A DNA stretch of 53,831 nt from Halothiobacillus sp. (GCA_024636015.1 JAGXHU010000091.1:1-53831); one strand, 5' to 3'. Positions 1 through 9,366 are shown, counted from the first letter of the stretch. The notes: a model not told the origin generated them from the sequence alone. Numbers and translations: made by a program.

Positions 1-10
1 CCCGAATCCG

Positions 11-832
11 ATGAATCAGACGCCCGACATTCTGCAAAAAATACTCCGCCGCAAGACGGAGGAAGTGGCCGAACGGTCCATTTTGCGCCCGTTGGCTGCT
101 ATCCGGGCGGCGGCCCAGGCGGCAAGCCAGGAGGGTTCGGTACCACGGGGATTTCTGGCCGCTTTGCGGCGTCGTGTCGCCCAGGGGCAGCCGGCCGTGA
201 TCGCCGAGGTTAAGAAAGCCTCGCCCAGCAAGGGTGTGCTACGGGCGGATTTCGACCCGACGGCTATTGCGTCAAGCTACGCTGCCGGTGGTGCGGCCTG
301 TCTGTCGGTGTTGACCGATCATGATTTTTTTCAGGGGCATGAAGACTATCTGCAACAGGCGCGTGCGGCCTGTGCGCTGCCGGTGCTGCGCAAGGATTTC
401 ATGATCGATCCTTGGCAGGTCTATGAGGCGCGGGTATTGGGTGCGGATTGCATCCTGCTGATCGTCGCCGCCCTGACAGACGACCGGATGCGCGAACTGT
501 ATGAGCTGGCCCGTTCGCTCGGAATGGACGTGTTGGTCGAGGTACATGATCGGCCGGAGCTCGACCGAGCGCTAGTGCTGGGCGCCGAGATGGTCGGGAT
601 CAATAACCGCAATCTGCGTACCTTCGAGGTGTCGCTGAACACGACCCTTGAGCTTCTGCCCTTGATCCCGGCGGATCGCCTGATCGTGACCGAGAGCGGA
701 ATTCTGACGCGCGCTGATGTGGCTGTGATGCGGGCGGCGGATGTGCATACTTTTCTGGTCGGCGAGGTCTTCATGCGCGCCGATGATCCGGGCCGTGCGT
801 TGCACGCCCTGTTTAACGAGGATTCTGTATGA
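11..832 (+). CDS. trpC: Indole-3-glycerol phosphate synthase
   Basis: Catalyses ring closure of carboxyphenylaminodeoxyribulose phosphate to indole-3-glycerol phosphate in tryptophan synthesis, in the cytosol. The 273-residue TIM barrel carries the family signatures: the [11 protein letters not shown] segment (residues 65-75), LRKDF (126-130, catalytic Lys), LVEVHD (175-180), GINNRNL (196-202) and VTESGI (226-231). Length is normal for a monofunctional TrpC. It is probably the last trp gene of an operon that begins before the window (trpD would be expected upstream). Its TGA overlaps the ATG of the OsmC-like gene (ATGA), so the two are likely translationally coupled. Confidence 0.97.
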   Translation: MNQTPDILQKILRRKTEEVAERSILRPLAAIRAAAQAASQEGSVPRGFLAALRRRVAQGQPAVIAEVKKASPSKGVLRADFDPTAIASSYAAGGAACLSVLTDHDFFQGHEDYLQQARAACALPVLRKDFMIDPWQVYEARVLGADCILLIVAALTDDRMRELYELARSLGMDVLVEVHDRPELDRALVLGAEMVGINNRNLRTFEVSLNTTLELLPLIPADRLIVTESGILTRADVAVMRAADVHTFLVGEVFMRADDPGRALHALFNEDSV

Positions 833-1245
833 AAGCACGGGTGAAATGGGTCGAAGGGATGGCTTTTATGGCCGAAGCGGACAGCGGGCACGGCATCATG
901 CTCGACGGTTCCCCGGAAATTGGCGGACGGAACCTGGGCGCACGGCCCATGGAAATGGTGCTGATGGGGTTGGGTGGCTGCACGGCCATCGACGTGATGG
1001 TGATTCTGGGCAAACAGCGCCAGCCGGTCGAAGACTGCTGGATCGAGTTGGAAGCCGATCGCTCCGAAGTCGCCGCGCCCAAGGTCTTCACCAAGATCCA
1101 TCTGCATTATGTCGTCAAGGGACCAGGGCTCGATCCCAAGCAGGTCGAGCGGGCCGTCAAGCTTTCGGCCGATAAATATTGCTCCGTCTCGGCGATGCTC
1201 AAAAGCAGCGTCGACATTACCTATGATTTCGAGGTTCGGGATTAA
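829..1245 (+). CDS. OsmC/Ohr-family protein, YhfA-like
   Basis: Small OsmC-fold protein of 138 residues. The two redox cysteines of the family are present: C51 in LGGCTAIDV and C118 in [10 protein letters not shown], the latter followed by the conserved C-terminal strand. Family members reduce organic hydroperoxides or handle reactive thiol compounds; the substrate cannot be told here, and the sequence resembles the YhfA branch more than Ohr. The start is supported by GAGGA seven bases upstream, inside trpC. It overlaps trpC by four bases and seems to be the last gene of that operon. Confidence 0.9.
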   Translation: MKARVKWVEGMAFMAEADSGHGIMLDGSPEIGGRNLGARPMEMVLMGLGGCTAIDVMVILGKQRQPVEDCWIELEADRSEVAAPKVFTKIHLHYVVKGPGLDPKQVERAVKLSADKYCSVSAMLKSSVDITYDFEVRD

Positions 1246-1254
1246 ATCCTGATC

Positions 1255-1276
1255 GCCCCCGTTTTCTCATGGGGGC
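1255..1276. terminator. Hairpin between convergent genes
   Basis: Six-pair stem GCCCCC/GGGGGC with a 10-nt loop, followed on the plus strand by a pyrimidine-rich TTCCTCGTCTTTC stretch. It lies between the end of the OsmC-like gene and the end of the convergent iron-sulfur protein gene. The T-tract is broken, so it is a modest terminator at best. Confidence 0.5.
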
Positions 1277-1305
1277 TTCCTCGTCTTTCATGTAATCACA
1301 TGTAA

Positions 1306-2559
1306 TCAGTCGAGCGCCCACGCGACCAGTTCGACCGGGTGGCGTACCGGTACACCCAAACCTGCCGCGATATGCGTCGCACAGCCGATATTGGCCGACA
1401 CCACGAAGTCGGGTTCCAAGGTATCGATTTCGGTCAACTTCGGCCGGCGCAGGGCATCGGCCTGTTCGGGATACATTAAGACATGCAGGCCGGCCGCGCC
1501 GCAGCAGCGATCATTCGTGGCAAGCGGCAGCAACGTCAATGCGGGGATTTTGCGGAGTAGTCGTTCTGTGCTGCCGGGCTGTTTCAAGACGCGAGTCTGG
1601 CTGCAGGGCAGGTGAATCGCTACCCGAGCCGTGTTGGGTTGCAGCGCTGGCCAATCGGCCTCGGGAATGCCTGCCAGAAATTCGGTGATTTCCAGGACGG
1701 GGATCGAATGGGGTTCCCGCAACAATTCCGCCGTACAGGCGCTGCCGATAACGATGATCGCGGCCAATTCGGGATCGGAAAAAACTTGGCGGTTTTCGGC
1801 ACGTAACTGCACCGCCCGTGCCGAATCGCCGCCATGTTGGTGCATGGCGCCGCAACACACTTGTGCTTTTGGGGTTTCTACCGCGTAGCCCAAGGCCTGC
1901 AACACACGAATACTGGCGCGCACAGCATCGCTATTCAGCGACTCGCCGGTGCAGCCGATGAATAGCCCAACTTTTTTGCGTGCGGTGTGTCGATTGGCGG
2001 CGGGTTGACGCGTTTTTGCCTGGCTTGGGTGAAATCGATCCGGCAATTCGGGGGGCAGGGTACGGCCAAAGCGTCCGCCGCGCGCACGAATAAATCCGCC
2101 GATCCGGAGATATTCCAGAAAACTTAATATCGACCATAGATGCCCGAAGGCCTGACGCTGGCTGAATAGGTGGTTCCTGAGGAAGGCCCAGTGGCGCTGT
2201 GCAGCTGCCGGTAGCGCGGGTTGGTCCGTAGTCGTGGCGAAGGCGCCTGTCGCCAGTGCATCGCGTACGTCATCAATCAAGGAGCCGTACTGCACTTGGG
2301 ACGGGCAGACCGATTCGCAGGCGAGGCAACTCAGGCAATGATCGAGGTGATCGACGATTGGCGTATCTGCCGTGAGTTGGCCGCTACTCAACCCGAGTGC
2401 CAGGCTGATCCGCCCTCTCGGTCCATCCGCTTCGTTTTGCGTCAGGGCGAATGTCGGGCAATGAGGGACACAAATGCCGCACATCACGCACTCGAGCGCA
2501 TGATGTCGAATACGTTCAGGCAGCGTGGCGAGCGCTTTGGAAGGGGATGGGAGATTCAT
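1306..2559 (-). CDS. GlcF/LutA-type iron-sulfur heterodisulfide-reductase-like protein
   Basis: Looks like the iron-sulfur subunit of a glycolate- or lactate-type oxidase (417 residues from the chosen ATG). It has two N-terminal 4Fe-4S motifs (C24/C27/C30/C34 and C75/C78/C81/C85). Two CCG domains follow, one with GCTGESLN...VCCGAMHQHGG and one with LPCSQTRV...DRCCGAAG. Such subunits pass electrons from a flavoprotein to quinone. No FAD subunit (GlcD/GlcE) is beside it, so the partner is unknown. The frame is open further upstream to a TTG at 2622, but that has no ribosome site and the ATG at 2559 fits the usual GlcF N-terminus. It is transcribed alone, convergent to the trpC group. Confidence 0.85.
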   Translation of the reverse strand: MNLPSPSKALATLPERIRHHALECVMCGICVPHCPTFALTQNEADGPRGRISLALGLSSGQLTADTPIVDHLDHCLSCLACESVCPSQVQYGSLIDDVRDALATGAFATTTDQPALPAAAQRHWAFLRNHLFSQRQAFGHLWSILSFLEYLRIGGFIRARGGRFGRTLPPELPDRFHPSQAKTRQPAANRHTARKKVGLFIGCTGESLNSDAVRASIRVLQALGYAVETPKAQVCCGAMHQHGGDSARAVQLRAENRQVFSDPELAAIIVIGSACTAELLREPHSIPVLEITEFLAGIPEADWPALQPNTARVAIHLPCSQTRVLKQPGSTERLLRKIPALTLLPLATNDRCCGAAGLHVLMYPEQADALRRPKLTEIDTLEPDFVVSANIGCATHIAAGLGVPVRHPVELVAWALD

Positions 2560-2694
2560 CTCACTATCAAAGCATGGCCGCTTGAACGGGGCAAGTCGCT
2601 GATGCACGAGCGGATTGATCAAATGGGGGTTGCAACGATTGTTTATTAGTGTATTCTAATACCGTTAATTGCTAATTCTTTGGTGGTTCTTGTT

Positions 2695-2720
2695 GCCGGC
2701 CTCGCGCCGGCTCTTTTTTT
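2695..2720 (+). terminator. Orphan intrinsic terminator in the rplM upstream region
   Basis: Perfect GCCGGC/GCCGGC stem (2695-2700 with 2706-2711) with a CTCGC loop, followed by TCTTTTTTT. The U-tract is on the plus strand only, yet no plus-strand gene precedes it. It sits about 140 nt upstream of rplM and before the best rplM promoter. It may end a short transcript or act as an attenuator in a longer leader. Confidence 0.6.
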
Positions 2721-2773
2721 GCCTCAATTTAGTCCTCTTCATGGGCCATAGCGTAACGCGATCCAATTTCTAC

Positions 2774-2802
2774 TTGTCAGACTGCAGATGTTTCGCTAGA
2801 AT
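2774..2802 (+). promoter_or_regulatory. Sigma-70 promoter of rplM-rpsI
   Basis: TTGTCA (2774-2779) and TAGAAT (2797-2802), each one mismatch from consensus, with a 17-bp spacer. Transcription would start near 2809, leaving a leader of about 45 nt before rplM. Confidence 0.7.
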
Positions 2803-2854
2803 CGCCGCCTCTTTGAATCAATGCAATATCCTGCTTCTTTGGGAGCTCTAGTAC

Positions 2855-3283
2855 ATGAAAACATTTTCCGCCAAGTCGGCAGACGTCAAACGCGACTGGT
2901 TCGTGGTCGATGCTTCGGGCAAAACGCTCGGTCGACTCGCGTCTGAAGTAGCTCGTCGTCTGCGTGGCAAGCACAAGGCCGAGTTCACCCCGCACGTTGA
3001 TACCGGCGATTACATCATTATCGTGAATGCGAAAGATGTGAAAGTAACGGGCAACAAGGCGCAAGACAAGATCTACCACTTCCATACCGGTTTTATCGGT
3101 AATATGAAGCACTTCACCTTTGAGAAGATGCTTGAGCGCGCTCCTGAACGTGTGATCGAGATGGCGGTTAAGGGCATGTTGCCGAAAAACCCGCTGGGTC
3201 GTGATATGTTCCGCAAACTCAAAGTGTACGCTGGTAGCGAACATAACCACTCGGCTCAGCAACCTAAGCCGCTAGAGATCTGA
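2855..3283 (+). CDS. rplM: 50S ribosomal protein L13
   Basis: Full-length L13 of 142 residues, an early-assembling 23S rRNA-binding protein. Conserved segments are easily read: [19 protein letters not shown] near residues 11-29, [22 protein letters not shown], and the C-terminal MLPKNPLGR block. The ATG follows GGGAGCT about 10 nt upstream. It is the first gene of the conserved rplM-rpsI operon, 17 bases ahead of rpsI. In E. coli L13 autoregulates this operon; whether the leader here does so cannot be seen. Confidence 0.99.
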   Translation: MKTFSAKSADVKRDWFVVDASGKTLGRLASEVARRLRGKHKAEFTPHVDTGDYIIIVNAKDVKVTGNKAQDKIYHFHTGFIGNMKHFTFEKMLERAPERVIEMAVKGMLPKNPLGRDMFRKLKVYAGSEHNHSAQQPKPLEI

Positions 3284-3300
3284 TTGGAGAATCATCAATC

Positions 3301-3693
3301 ATGGCAGTAACACAAAACTACGGTACTGGTCGTCGCAAAACTTCAGCGGCACGGGTATTTCTTCGTCCTGGCAATGGCGCCATTACGATCAACGGCAAAA
3401 CGATTGAAGATTTCTTCGGTCGCGAAACTGCCCGTATGATCGTACGTCAACCCCTGGAATTGCTTGAGCTGACAGATCGTTTCGACGTATTTGCTACGGT
3501 TCAAGGCGGCGGTCCCAGCGGCCAGTCGGGCGCGATTCGTCACGGTTTGACCCGTGCCCTGATCGATTTCGACGAAAGCTTCCGTCCTGCACTGCGTACC
3601 GCTGGGTTTGTTACCCGTGATGCGCGTGAAGTTGAACGTAAGAAAGTCGGCCTGCGTAAAGCACGCCGCGCGGTACAGTTCTCCAAGCGTTAA
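3301..3693 (+). CDS. rpsI: 30S ribosomal protein S9
   Basis: Complete S9 of 130 residues. It shows [15 protein letters not shown] at the N-terminus, the [19 protein letters not shown] core, and the basic C-terminal tail ending in SKR that reaches into the P site of the small subunit. A TTGGAGAA ribosome site precedes the ATG. Second and last gene of the rplM-rpsI operon; a strong terminator follows within 60 nt. Confidence 0.99.
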   Translation: MAVTQNYGTGRRKTSAARVFLRPGNGAITINGKTIEDFFGRETARMIVRQPLELLELTDRFDVFATVQGGGPSGQSGAIRHGLTRALIDFDESFRPALRTAGFVTRDAREVERKKVGLRKARRAVQFSKR

Positions 3694-3718
3694 TCTACGC
3701 TGGGCGTTTACCGCCAAG

Positions 3719-3751
3719 ACCCGCCCACCTTCTGGTGTGGCGGGTTTTTTT
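3719..3751 (+). terminator. rplM-rpsI terminator
   Basis: Stem ACCCGCC.../...GGCGGGT with a TTCT-centred loop, followed by seven T residues. A canonical rho-independent terminator 26 nt after the rpsI stop. Confidence 0.9.
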
Positions 3752-4043
3752 ATGTCGTCATTTCAGGGGTTTCTTTGGCGTACCGGCTTTGGTTTGGTCG
3801 TCCTGCCCTCTGCGGGGGTCTGTGTGCCGGGTGGAAGAGGGCGCCATTCGGGCATTCTGATGCTTCGTTTCTGTGTTTGCTCAAAGGCTACTTAAGGCTC
3901 AGATTGAACCGGGAAATTTAGCTTCGGGATAAATCGGTGGGGGTGTTCTGGCGGCTGATGGCCAGGAGGATGGCCAGAAGCCAATAACGAGTGGTGCGCC
4001 TGCGCAAGGTCTGCGCGTCGTTCGGTCTTGCGTTCACGCCATG
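3752..4043. other. Gene-free stretch between rpsI and the cytochrome b gene
   Basis: Together with the flanking terminators this is the largest gene-free stretch in the window (rpsI stop at 3693 to the cytochrome b stop at 4188). No reading frame in it has a ribosome site or recognisable protein. Two copies of GATGGCCAG (3957-3965 and 3969-3977) lie in tandem, and TTCTGGC/GCCAGAA arms flank them. No tRNA or known RNA family is recognised. Confidence 0.5.
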
Positions 4044-4092
4044 AAAAAAGCCGCCACGCCGCATCCTCTGTGGAGGATCGGCGTGGCGGCTT
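4044..4092 (-). terminator. Terminator of the acs-cytochrome b operon
   Basis: Very long hairpin read on the minus strand. The outer arms are about 14 nt (4048-4061 with 4079-4092), the inner arms are ATCCTC/GAGGAT and the apical loop is TGTG. A six-T tract (4044-4049, A on the plus strand) follows. It lies about 95 nt beyond the cytochrome b stop codon. Confidence 0.9.
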
Positions 4093-4187
4093 AGGGTGTT
4101 GTGGGCAAAGCTGGGTTGTGTGCCGTACGCCCGCTTCGGGCTATGGCTGCCTCAACGTCAGTGACGGGCCTCTTGCTTGGTTCAGTC

Positions 4188-4907
4188 CTATCCGCGTCCG
4201 AACAGATGCATGATCGTGGGGATCTGTGTGGCGAAAACGTAGCTAACGCCGCCCGCGATGAGGGCGACGATCACGAATGGAATCCAGCCCGCAAAGCGAG
4301 GATTCGGATTCAGAATGGTTTCCTCTGCCTTGATGATCCGTTTGCCGGTGATCATGGCGCGCACCAGTGGATCATGCTTTTTGAATTGATAGTACGCGAT
4401 GGCCGCGAGATGGAGCACGATCAATCCCAACAGGACGTTGAAGTTGATCTGATGTATTTCCGTGAGCAGGCCACTGGTCTTGCTGGATACATAATCGCTG
4501 AGCGGCGCAGAGGTATACAGCTCATCATGTGCAAACAAACCCGTGCCGACCTGCAATAGGAGTGAGAGCAGCATGGCGATCACCGACAGGGCGCCCAGCG
4601 GGTTGTGGCCCAGGAATATGCCCTTGGTGGGTGATTTGAGATAGGACTTGATGTGTCCCGGGCTTTTGACAAAGTGGCTGAATCGCGCCGTGTCGCTGCC
4701 GAAAAATCCCCACAGAATACGAAAGACCAGCAGGCCGATCATGATGAAGCCGATATCCATGTGCCAGTCGAGGTTGTCGACGGTGTCGAGTACCTCGGCG
4801 GTGTACCACAGCCCGATAACGGCAAGCATGAGGAGCCAGTGGATGGCGCGGATAGGCAAATCCCAGACACGAACCTTTACGGCGGGGGGAGGGGTGGGTG
4901 CCGACAT
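4188..4907 (-). CDS. Cytochrome b561-type membrane protein (di-haem b)
   Basis: Integral membrane protein of 239 residues of the Ni-Fe-hydrogenase-cytochrome-b/b561 superfamily. It opens with VRVWDLPIRAIHWLL (H23), a WHMDIGFIMIG segment (H49), a HNPLGALSVIAML helix and a later EIHQINFNVLLGLIVLHLAAI helix; these histidines are the usual haem b ligands. About five membrane segments are visible, the last near residues 208-230. The family moves electrons between a periplasmic partner and the quinone pool; the donor is unknown. AGGAG lies just upstream of the ATG. It follows acs by about 60 nt on the same strand and shares its terminator. Confidence 0.88.
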   Translation of the reverse strand: MSAPTPPPAVKVRVWDLPIRAIHWLLMLAVIGLWYTAEVLDTVDNLDWHMDIGFIMIGLLVFRILWGFFGSDTARFSHFVKSPGHIKSYLKSPTKGIFLGHNPLGALSVIAMLLSLLLQVGTGLFAHDELYTSAPLSDYVSSKTSGLLTEIHQINFNVLLGLIVLHLAAIAYYQFKKHDPLVRAMITGKRIIKAEETILNPNPRFAGWIPFVIVALIAGGVSYVFATQIPTIMHLFGRG

Positions 4908-4966
4908 GGCGTTTTCTCCTGAGCTAGTAGGGGCCGGGTTGACCGGGGTGGTCGTCCCGGCTGGGG

Positions 4967-6925
4967 TTATTGACCAAGTAGTTGCTCAAGGATAGCTGGA
5001 TTTTCCAGCGTTGAAACATCACCATTTGGTAATTCACCCTTCGCTATGCCGCGCAGAAGGCGCCGCATGATTTTTCCAGAGCGCGTTTTCGGCAGATTGT
5101 CGCCAAAACGAATTTCATCGGGTTTGGCAATGGGCCCGATCTGTTCGGCCACCCAGTCTCTGAGTATTTTTGTCATGGCATCGGCCTCTGCTCCCTGCGG
5201 GCGATCGCCTTTGCAGACGACAAACGCGACGATGGCCTCGCCCTTGATGTCGTGCGGCTTGCCGACTACGGCGGCTTCAGCCACTGCTGGATGTGCCACG
5301 AGCGCGGATTCGACTTCCATGGTACCCAGACGGTGGCCGGATACATTCAATACATCGTCGATCCGCCCCATGATCCAGAAATAACCATCATCGTCGCGTC
5401 GTGCCGAGTCGCCCGCCAGATAGTAACCTTTGAGGGCTTCGGGGAAATAACTGCGCTGGAATCGGCTTTCATCGCCCCAGATGGTGCGGATCATGGAGGG
5501 CCAGGGACGCTTGATAACGAGGTTGCCCCCCTGATTGGTGCCAATGGGCGCCCCTTCGTCGTCGACGATGTCGGCAATAATGCCGGGCAGGGGCAGGGTG
5601 CAGGAGCCGGGCTTGGTCGGAATCGCGCCGGGTAAGGGTGCGATCATGTGGGCGCCGGTTTCGGTTTGCCACCAGGTGTCGGTGATCGGGCAGCGTTCGC
5701 CGCCGATGACGCGGTGGTACCACATCCAGGCCTCGGGATTGATGGGCTCGCCGACTGTGCCCAGCAGACGCAGGCTGGAAAGATCGTATTGTTTCGGTAC
5801 GTCGTCGCCCAGTTTCATCAATGCACGGATTGCCGTGGGCGCTGTGTAGAACACCGAAACCTTGTGATCCTGCACCATGCGCCAGAAACGGCCACCATTG
5901 GGGTAGGAGGGTACGCCTTCGAAGATAACCTGGGTCACGCCGAGGGCCAGCGGGCCGTAGGTGACATAGCTGTGGCCGGTAATCCAGCCGACGTCGGCCG
6001 TGCACCAGTAGACGTCGTCATCCCTGAGATCGAAGACCCACGCGTTGGTGAGTGCGGCATTGAGTAAGTAGCCGCCGGTCGAGTGCTGGACGCCCTTGGG
6101 CTTGCCCGTGGAGCCGGAGGTATACAGAAGGAACAGAGGATGTTCTGCCTCGACGCTGACTGGTGTGCAGGTGGTTGGCTGATCTGCAGTCAATTTGGTC
6201 CAGGTGATATCACGATCGGCGACGAGGGCGGATGACTGGTTGCCGAGCCGTTCAAACATGACAACCCGTTCCACGCTGGGGCAGCCATGCTCAATTGCCT
6301 TGTCTACCGCAGATTTGAGCATAATGGCGCGTCCGCCACGCATCCCGCCATCAGCAGTGATGACGATTTTCGCCCCAGTGTCGTTGATCCGGTCGCGCAG
6401 CGCCTCAGCCGAGAAACCGCCGAACACCACAGAATGAATGGCACCGATGCGGGCGCAGGCGAGCATGGCGACGCTCGCTTCGGGAATCATCGGCATATAG
6501 ATAATGACGCGATCGCCCTTGATGATGCCCAGGCTTTTCAGGCCGTTGGCCATTTGGGCCACCTGATCGTGCAGCTGCTGGTAGCTGATGTGCCGGATGC
6601 TGCCGTCATCGGCTTCCGCAATGAGGGCAGTCTTGTCCGCCTTGGCCGGCAAATGGCGGTCGATGCAGTTGACGGAGGCATTGAGCATGCCGTCGCCGAA
6701 CCAGTGGTAATGGGGTGCTTTCGATTCGTCCAGCACCGTGCTGAAGGGCTTGTCCCAGGTCAGCCATTCGCGAGCCTGTCGGGCCCAGAAGCCTTCATAA
6801 TCCTGTTCGGCTTCGGCCACCAGGGCATCATAGGCGGCACGAGAGCCGATGCGTGCCTGTGCGGCAAAGTCGGGATTCGGTGGGAAGACCCGATTTTCCG
6901 TTAGCGTCGATTCGAGATTATTCAT
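4967..6925 (-). CDS. acs: Acetyl-CoA synthetase (AMP-forming)
   Basis: Activates acetate to acetyl-CoA through acetyl-AMP. The 652-residue length from the chosen ATG is typical. Family motifs are complete: the P-loop-like [37 protein letters not shown], and near the C-terminus [14 protein letters not shown], whose lysine is the residue that protein acetyltransferases silence and CobB-type deacetylases restore. The ATG at 6925 has GAGGAAT just upstream; the frame is open a further 31 codons but that extension looks random. It precedes the cytochrome b gene on the same strand and diverges from the MoxR gene. Confidence 0.97.
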   Translation of the reverse strand: MNNLESTLTENRVFPPNPDFAAQARIGSRAAYDALVAEAEQDYEGFWARQAREWLTWDKPFSTVLDESKAPHYHWFGDGMLNASVNCIDRHLPAKADKTALIAEADDGSIRHISYQQLHDQVAQMANGLKSLGIIKGDRVIIYMPMIPEASVAMLACARIGAIHSVVFGGFSAEALRDRINDTGAKIVITADGGMRGGRAIMLKSAVDKAIEHGCPSVERVVMFERLGNQSSALVADRDITWTKLTADQPTTCTPVSVEAEHPLFLLYTSGSTGKPKGVQHSTGGYLLNAALTNAWVFDLRDDDVYWCTADVGWITGHSYVTYGPLALGVTQVIFEGVPSYPNGGRFWRMVQDHKVSVFYTAPTAIRALMKLGDDVPKQYDLSSLRLLGTVGEPINPEAWMWYHRVIGGERCPITDTWWQTETGAHMIAPLPGAIPTKPGSCTLPLPGIIADIVDDEGAPIGTNQGGNLVIKRPWPSMIRTIWGDESRFQRSYFPEALKGYYLAGDSARRDDDGYFWIMGRIDDVLNVSGHRLGTMEVESALVAHPAVAEAAVVGKPHDIKGEAIVAFVVCKGDRPQGAEADAMTKILRDWVAEQIGPIAKPDEIRFGDNLPKTRSGKIMRRLLRGIAKGELPNGDVSTLENPAILEQLLGQ

Positions 6926-7124
6926 GGTGTATTCCTCGAGGTATTTTTGCGCGACTATTCCGTCGTTCGCCAAGCGCGCCAAGTTTGATGCGTGATGATA
7001 AGCCGGGTATGGTGCCAAATGCAGACGGGCTTGACCATAGGCTTTGCACGAGATCGGAGCGGTTTGCCCTGAAAAGGGGTGTAAATTAGTTAGGCGCGTT
7101 ATTAGTCAATCAAGTAAATACACA

Positions 7125-8222
7125 ATGAATCCTGATCCTACCCTGTTTTCGACAATCCCCGCGATGGATGCCCGCCTGCTGGCTGAGTTGCTGGATGAAA
7201 CCGTGTGCCACCCGGTGCATGCCGTCCCGGTGATGATCTGGGGGGCGCCGGGTATCGGCAAATCCGATCTGGTTCGTCAGGCAGCGCGCCAACAAGGGTT
7301 GACCCTTATCGATCTGCGGCTATCTCAGCTGGAGCCGACCGATTTGCGCGGCATCCCGCTGCACGATCAGGGTCGGGTGCGCTGGATTCCCCCCGAAGAG
7401 CTGCCGGATGCCGAGCGCGATGGCGCCGAGGGTATCCTGTTTCTGGACGAGATCAATGCCGCACCGCCTGCGGTCGCCGCCAGTGCATACCAATTGATTC
7501 TTGATCGGCGTCTGGGGGTTTATCGTCTGCCGGATGGTTGGACCATCATTGCGGCAGGGAATCGTCTGGATGACCGGGGGATCACCTATTCGATGCCGGC
7601 ACCACTGGCAAACCGATTCATGCATGTCACGCTGCAGGCCGATGTCGATGCCTGGCTGGATTGGGCAGCCCGGAGCGATATCAGCCCCGTGCTCTGTGAT
7701 TTCATGGCGGCCGAGCCCGAGTGGCTCGCCCGTTTTTCACCCGAGCCAGATATCACGGCCTTTCCCAGCCCACGGAGCTGGGTCTTTGCGGATCGCATCA
7801 TCAAACGTCGTCCTTTGCTGGATGCCACCACCTTCGCACATATCGCTGCGTGCGTGGGGCAGGCGGCGGCGACCGCGCTGGCCGAGTTTGCGGGGCAACA
7901 AAATCCGGTGTCGGACTGGCTGCATACGCCGGATGCGCTACGCAATCTGGCGGATTTACCCGCGCAGATTGATGCCGTGCGACGAATTCGAGAAGCGGTC
8001 GGGCAGCAACGGATCGGTTTGGGCGATGCTCTGTCTCTGGCCACGGAATTGCCCGATGACAGCTTGAGTTTCGGCTTGATCGAACAATTGCACCAAACGG
8101 TAGGTGATCGATTATTCGATGAGCCCGCCTTCTCGGTCTGGGTGGCTCGGCGCGGTTCGGCCTCTGGCCAGCCAGGTCAGCTTGGCCAGCCGGAGCGGGA
8201 CGGTCATGTACCCGGGGGGTGA
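7125..8222 (+). CDS. MoxR-family AAA+ ATPase
   Basis: AAA+ protein of 365 residues from the chosen ATG. Walker A is GAPGIGKS (residues 40-47). Walker B is ILFLDEIN (D108, E109). A sensor-1-like IIAAGNRLDDRG follows, then PLANRFMHV, the arginine-finger region. MoxR ATPases act as chaperones that remodel a target together with a VWA-domain partner; here that partner is the next gene, overlapping by 17 nt. The substrate is not identifiable. A TTG at 7044 would add 27 residues, but homology and codon choice favour 7125. No strong ribosome site is seen. It is divergent from acs. Confidence 0.9.
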   Translation: MNPDPTLFSTIPAMDARLLAELLDETVCHPVHAVPVMIWGAPGIGKSDLVRQAARQQGLTLIDLRLSQLEPTDLRGIPLHDQGRVRWIPPEELPDAERDGAEGILFLDEINAAPPAVAASAYQLILDRRLGVYRLPDGWTIIAAGNRLDDRGITYSMPAPLANRFMHVTLQADVDAWLDWAARSDISPVLCDFMAAEPEWLARFSPEPDITAFPSPRSWVFADRIIKRRPLLDATTFAHIAACVGQAAATALAEFAGQQNPVSDWLHTPDALRNLADLPAQIDAVRRIREAVGQQRIGLGDALSLATELPDDSLSFGLIEQLHQTVGDRLFDEPAFSVWVARRGSASGQPGQLGQPERDGHVPGG

Positions 8223-9366
8223 TGCCGATCGCTGGCAACAAGTGCGGCAGCATTTGATGCACCAGTGGCCCGCCCTGATCCGTTCATTGCCCGCGCGAGT
8301 CGAGATCGTGATGCAGGGCGGCGCGGTCGGTCTGAGTGACGCTTCCGTTGTCGTTCGGGCCGACTGGCTCGCTCAGAGCAGCCGTGCCCAGTTGGCTCAG
8401 GCTGCGCTCCATCTGGCCGCGCATGCCGCTTTGGGACATCGCCCGTGGCGCCAGCATGCGTCGGTGGCGGATGAGACGCTGGATGGGGCCGCGCAACGTC
8501 TGCTGGCATCGTTGGGTATCGCCCCGAGTGAGGTTGCCTGGTGCGCAGATCATCACGGTACGTGGCCCGGTGTACCGGTGAGCGCACCAGGGGAAACCTG
8601 GGCGGTGCGACCGGTGGGAAAGCCTTCGGCAGAACCGGATCCGGCGGCTTCCCGATCGGCGATGTTGCCAGATACCGCGTTGGATTCAGCCCCGGATGAG
8701 TCCAAATCAGCCACTTCGGAGGGGGGTGATCTGCAGGCGACAACCCCGCGAATGGCCGAGGCCGGCGGCGGCCTGCGCGCCCGACCGGTCATGGGATCGG
8801 CGACGGCCAAACGAGATGAACGGGGTAGTGATTGGCGTGCGCTGCTCCGCCTCTGGCTGCTTCAGCGCAGTTATCAGCGCTGGCAATTTGATCGCCCGGC
8901 ACGGCGACGGGTTGAGCCCTTCATTTTGCCTCGCCTCGCGGGGCGCCAGTTGCGCCTTGCGGTCGCGCTGGATGTCAGCGGTTCCATTGATCCCCTATGG
9001 TTTGAACAGTTTTTCAGAGAAATCGAGGCATTGCGTGGCCTGTTGCCACTGCAACTCCGGTTGCTCACCTGCGATAACCGAATTCATCTTGATCGTTCGA
9101 TTCAGGGCGCGGCTACCTTGCCCCCGTTCGAGGGTGGTGGCGGCACGGATTTCCGGCCGGTGTTTCATCGGCTGGCGGGTGACGCGGCTTTGGACGCGCT
9201 GGTCTACTGTACGGATCTGATGGGCGACTACCCCGTCCATCCCCCGCATTTTCCTGTCTTCTGGCTGGTGCCTGCAGTGGTACGTGCCGCCGCGCCATCT
9301 AGCCAGCCGGATCCACCCTTCGGGCAGATCCTGTCGATGCGCGCGACCGGGAGCATGGGGCAATGA
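8206..9366 (+). CDS. VWA-like protein with degenerate metallopeptidase domain (DUF2201 type)
   Basis: Protein of 386 residues, partner of the MoxR ATPase. The C-terminal VWA-like domain has a complete metal-ion-dependent adhesion site: DVSGS (D256, S258, S260), T314 in GGGTDF and D337 in YCTDLMGD. The N-terminal region resembles the putative metallopeptidase domain of DUF2201. Where HExxH would be expected it reads HLAAH (69-73) followed by H78, so the catalytic glutamate is absent. A Pro/Ala/Ser-rich linker, roughly residues 125-205, joins the domains. The frame is open to a GTG at 8104 and an ATG at 8119; 8206 was chosen because it limits overlap with the MoxR gene. It overlaps xerD by ATGA. 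Confidence 0.8.
   Translation: MYPGGDADRWQQVRQHLMHQWPALIRSLPARVEIVMQGGAVGLSDASVVVRADWLAQSSRAQLAQAALHLAAHAALGHRPWRQHASVADETLDGAAQRLLASLGIAPSEVAWCADHHGTWPGVPVSAPGETWAVRPVGKPSAEPDPAASRSAMLPDTALDSAPDESKSATSEGGDLQATTPRMAEAGGGLRARPVMGSATAKRDERGSDWRALLRLWLLQRSYQRWQFDRPARRRVEPFILPRLAGRQLRLAVALDVSGSIDPLWFEQFFREIEALRGLLPLQLRLLTCDNRIHLDRSIQGAATLPPFEGGGGTDFRPVFHRLAGDAALDALVYCTDLMGDYPVHPPHFPVFWLVPAVVRAAAPSSQPDPPFGQILSMRATGSMGQ

Noticed and set aside
3608..3895. 95-codon frame overlapping the end of rpsI and its terminator
   Set aside because: It runs through the rpsI terminator and has no ribosome site or recognisable protein.
7064..7087. TTGCCC/TAAATT as promoter of the MoxR gene
   Set aside because: Spacer is only 12 bp.
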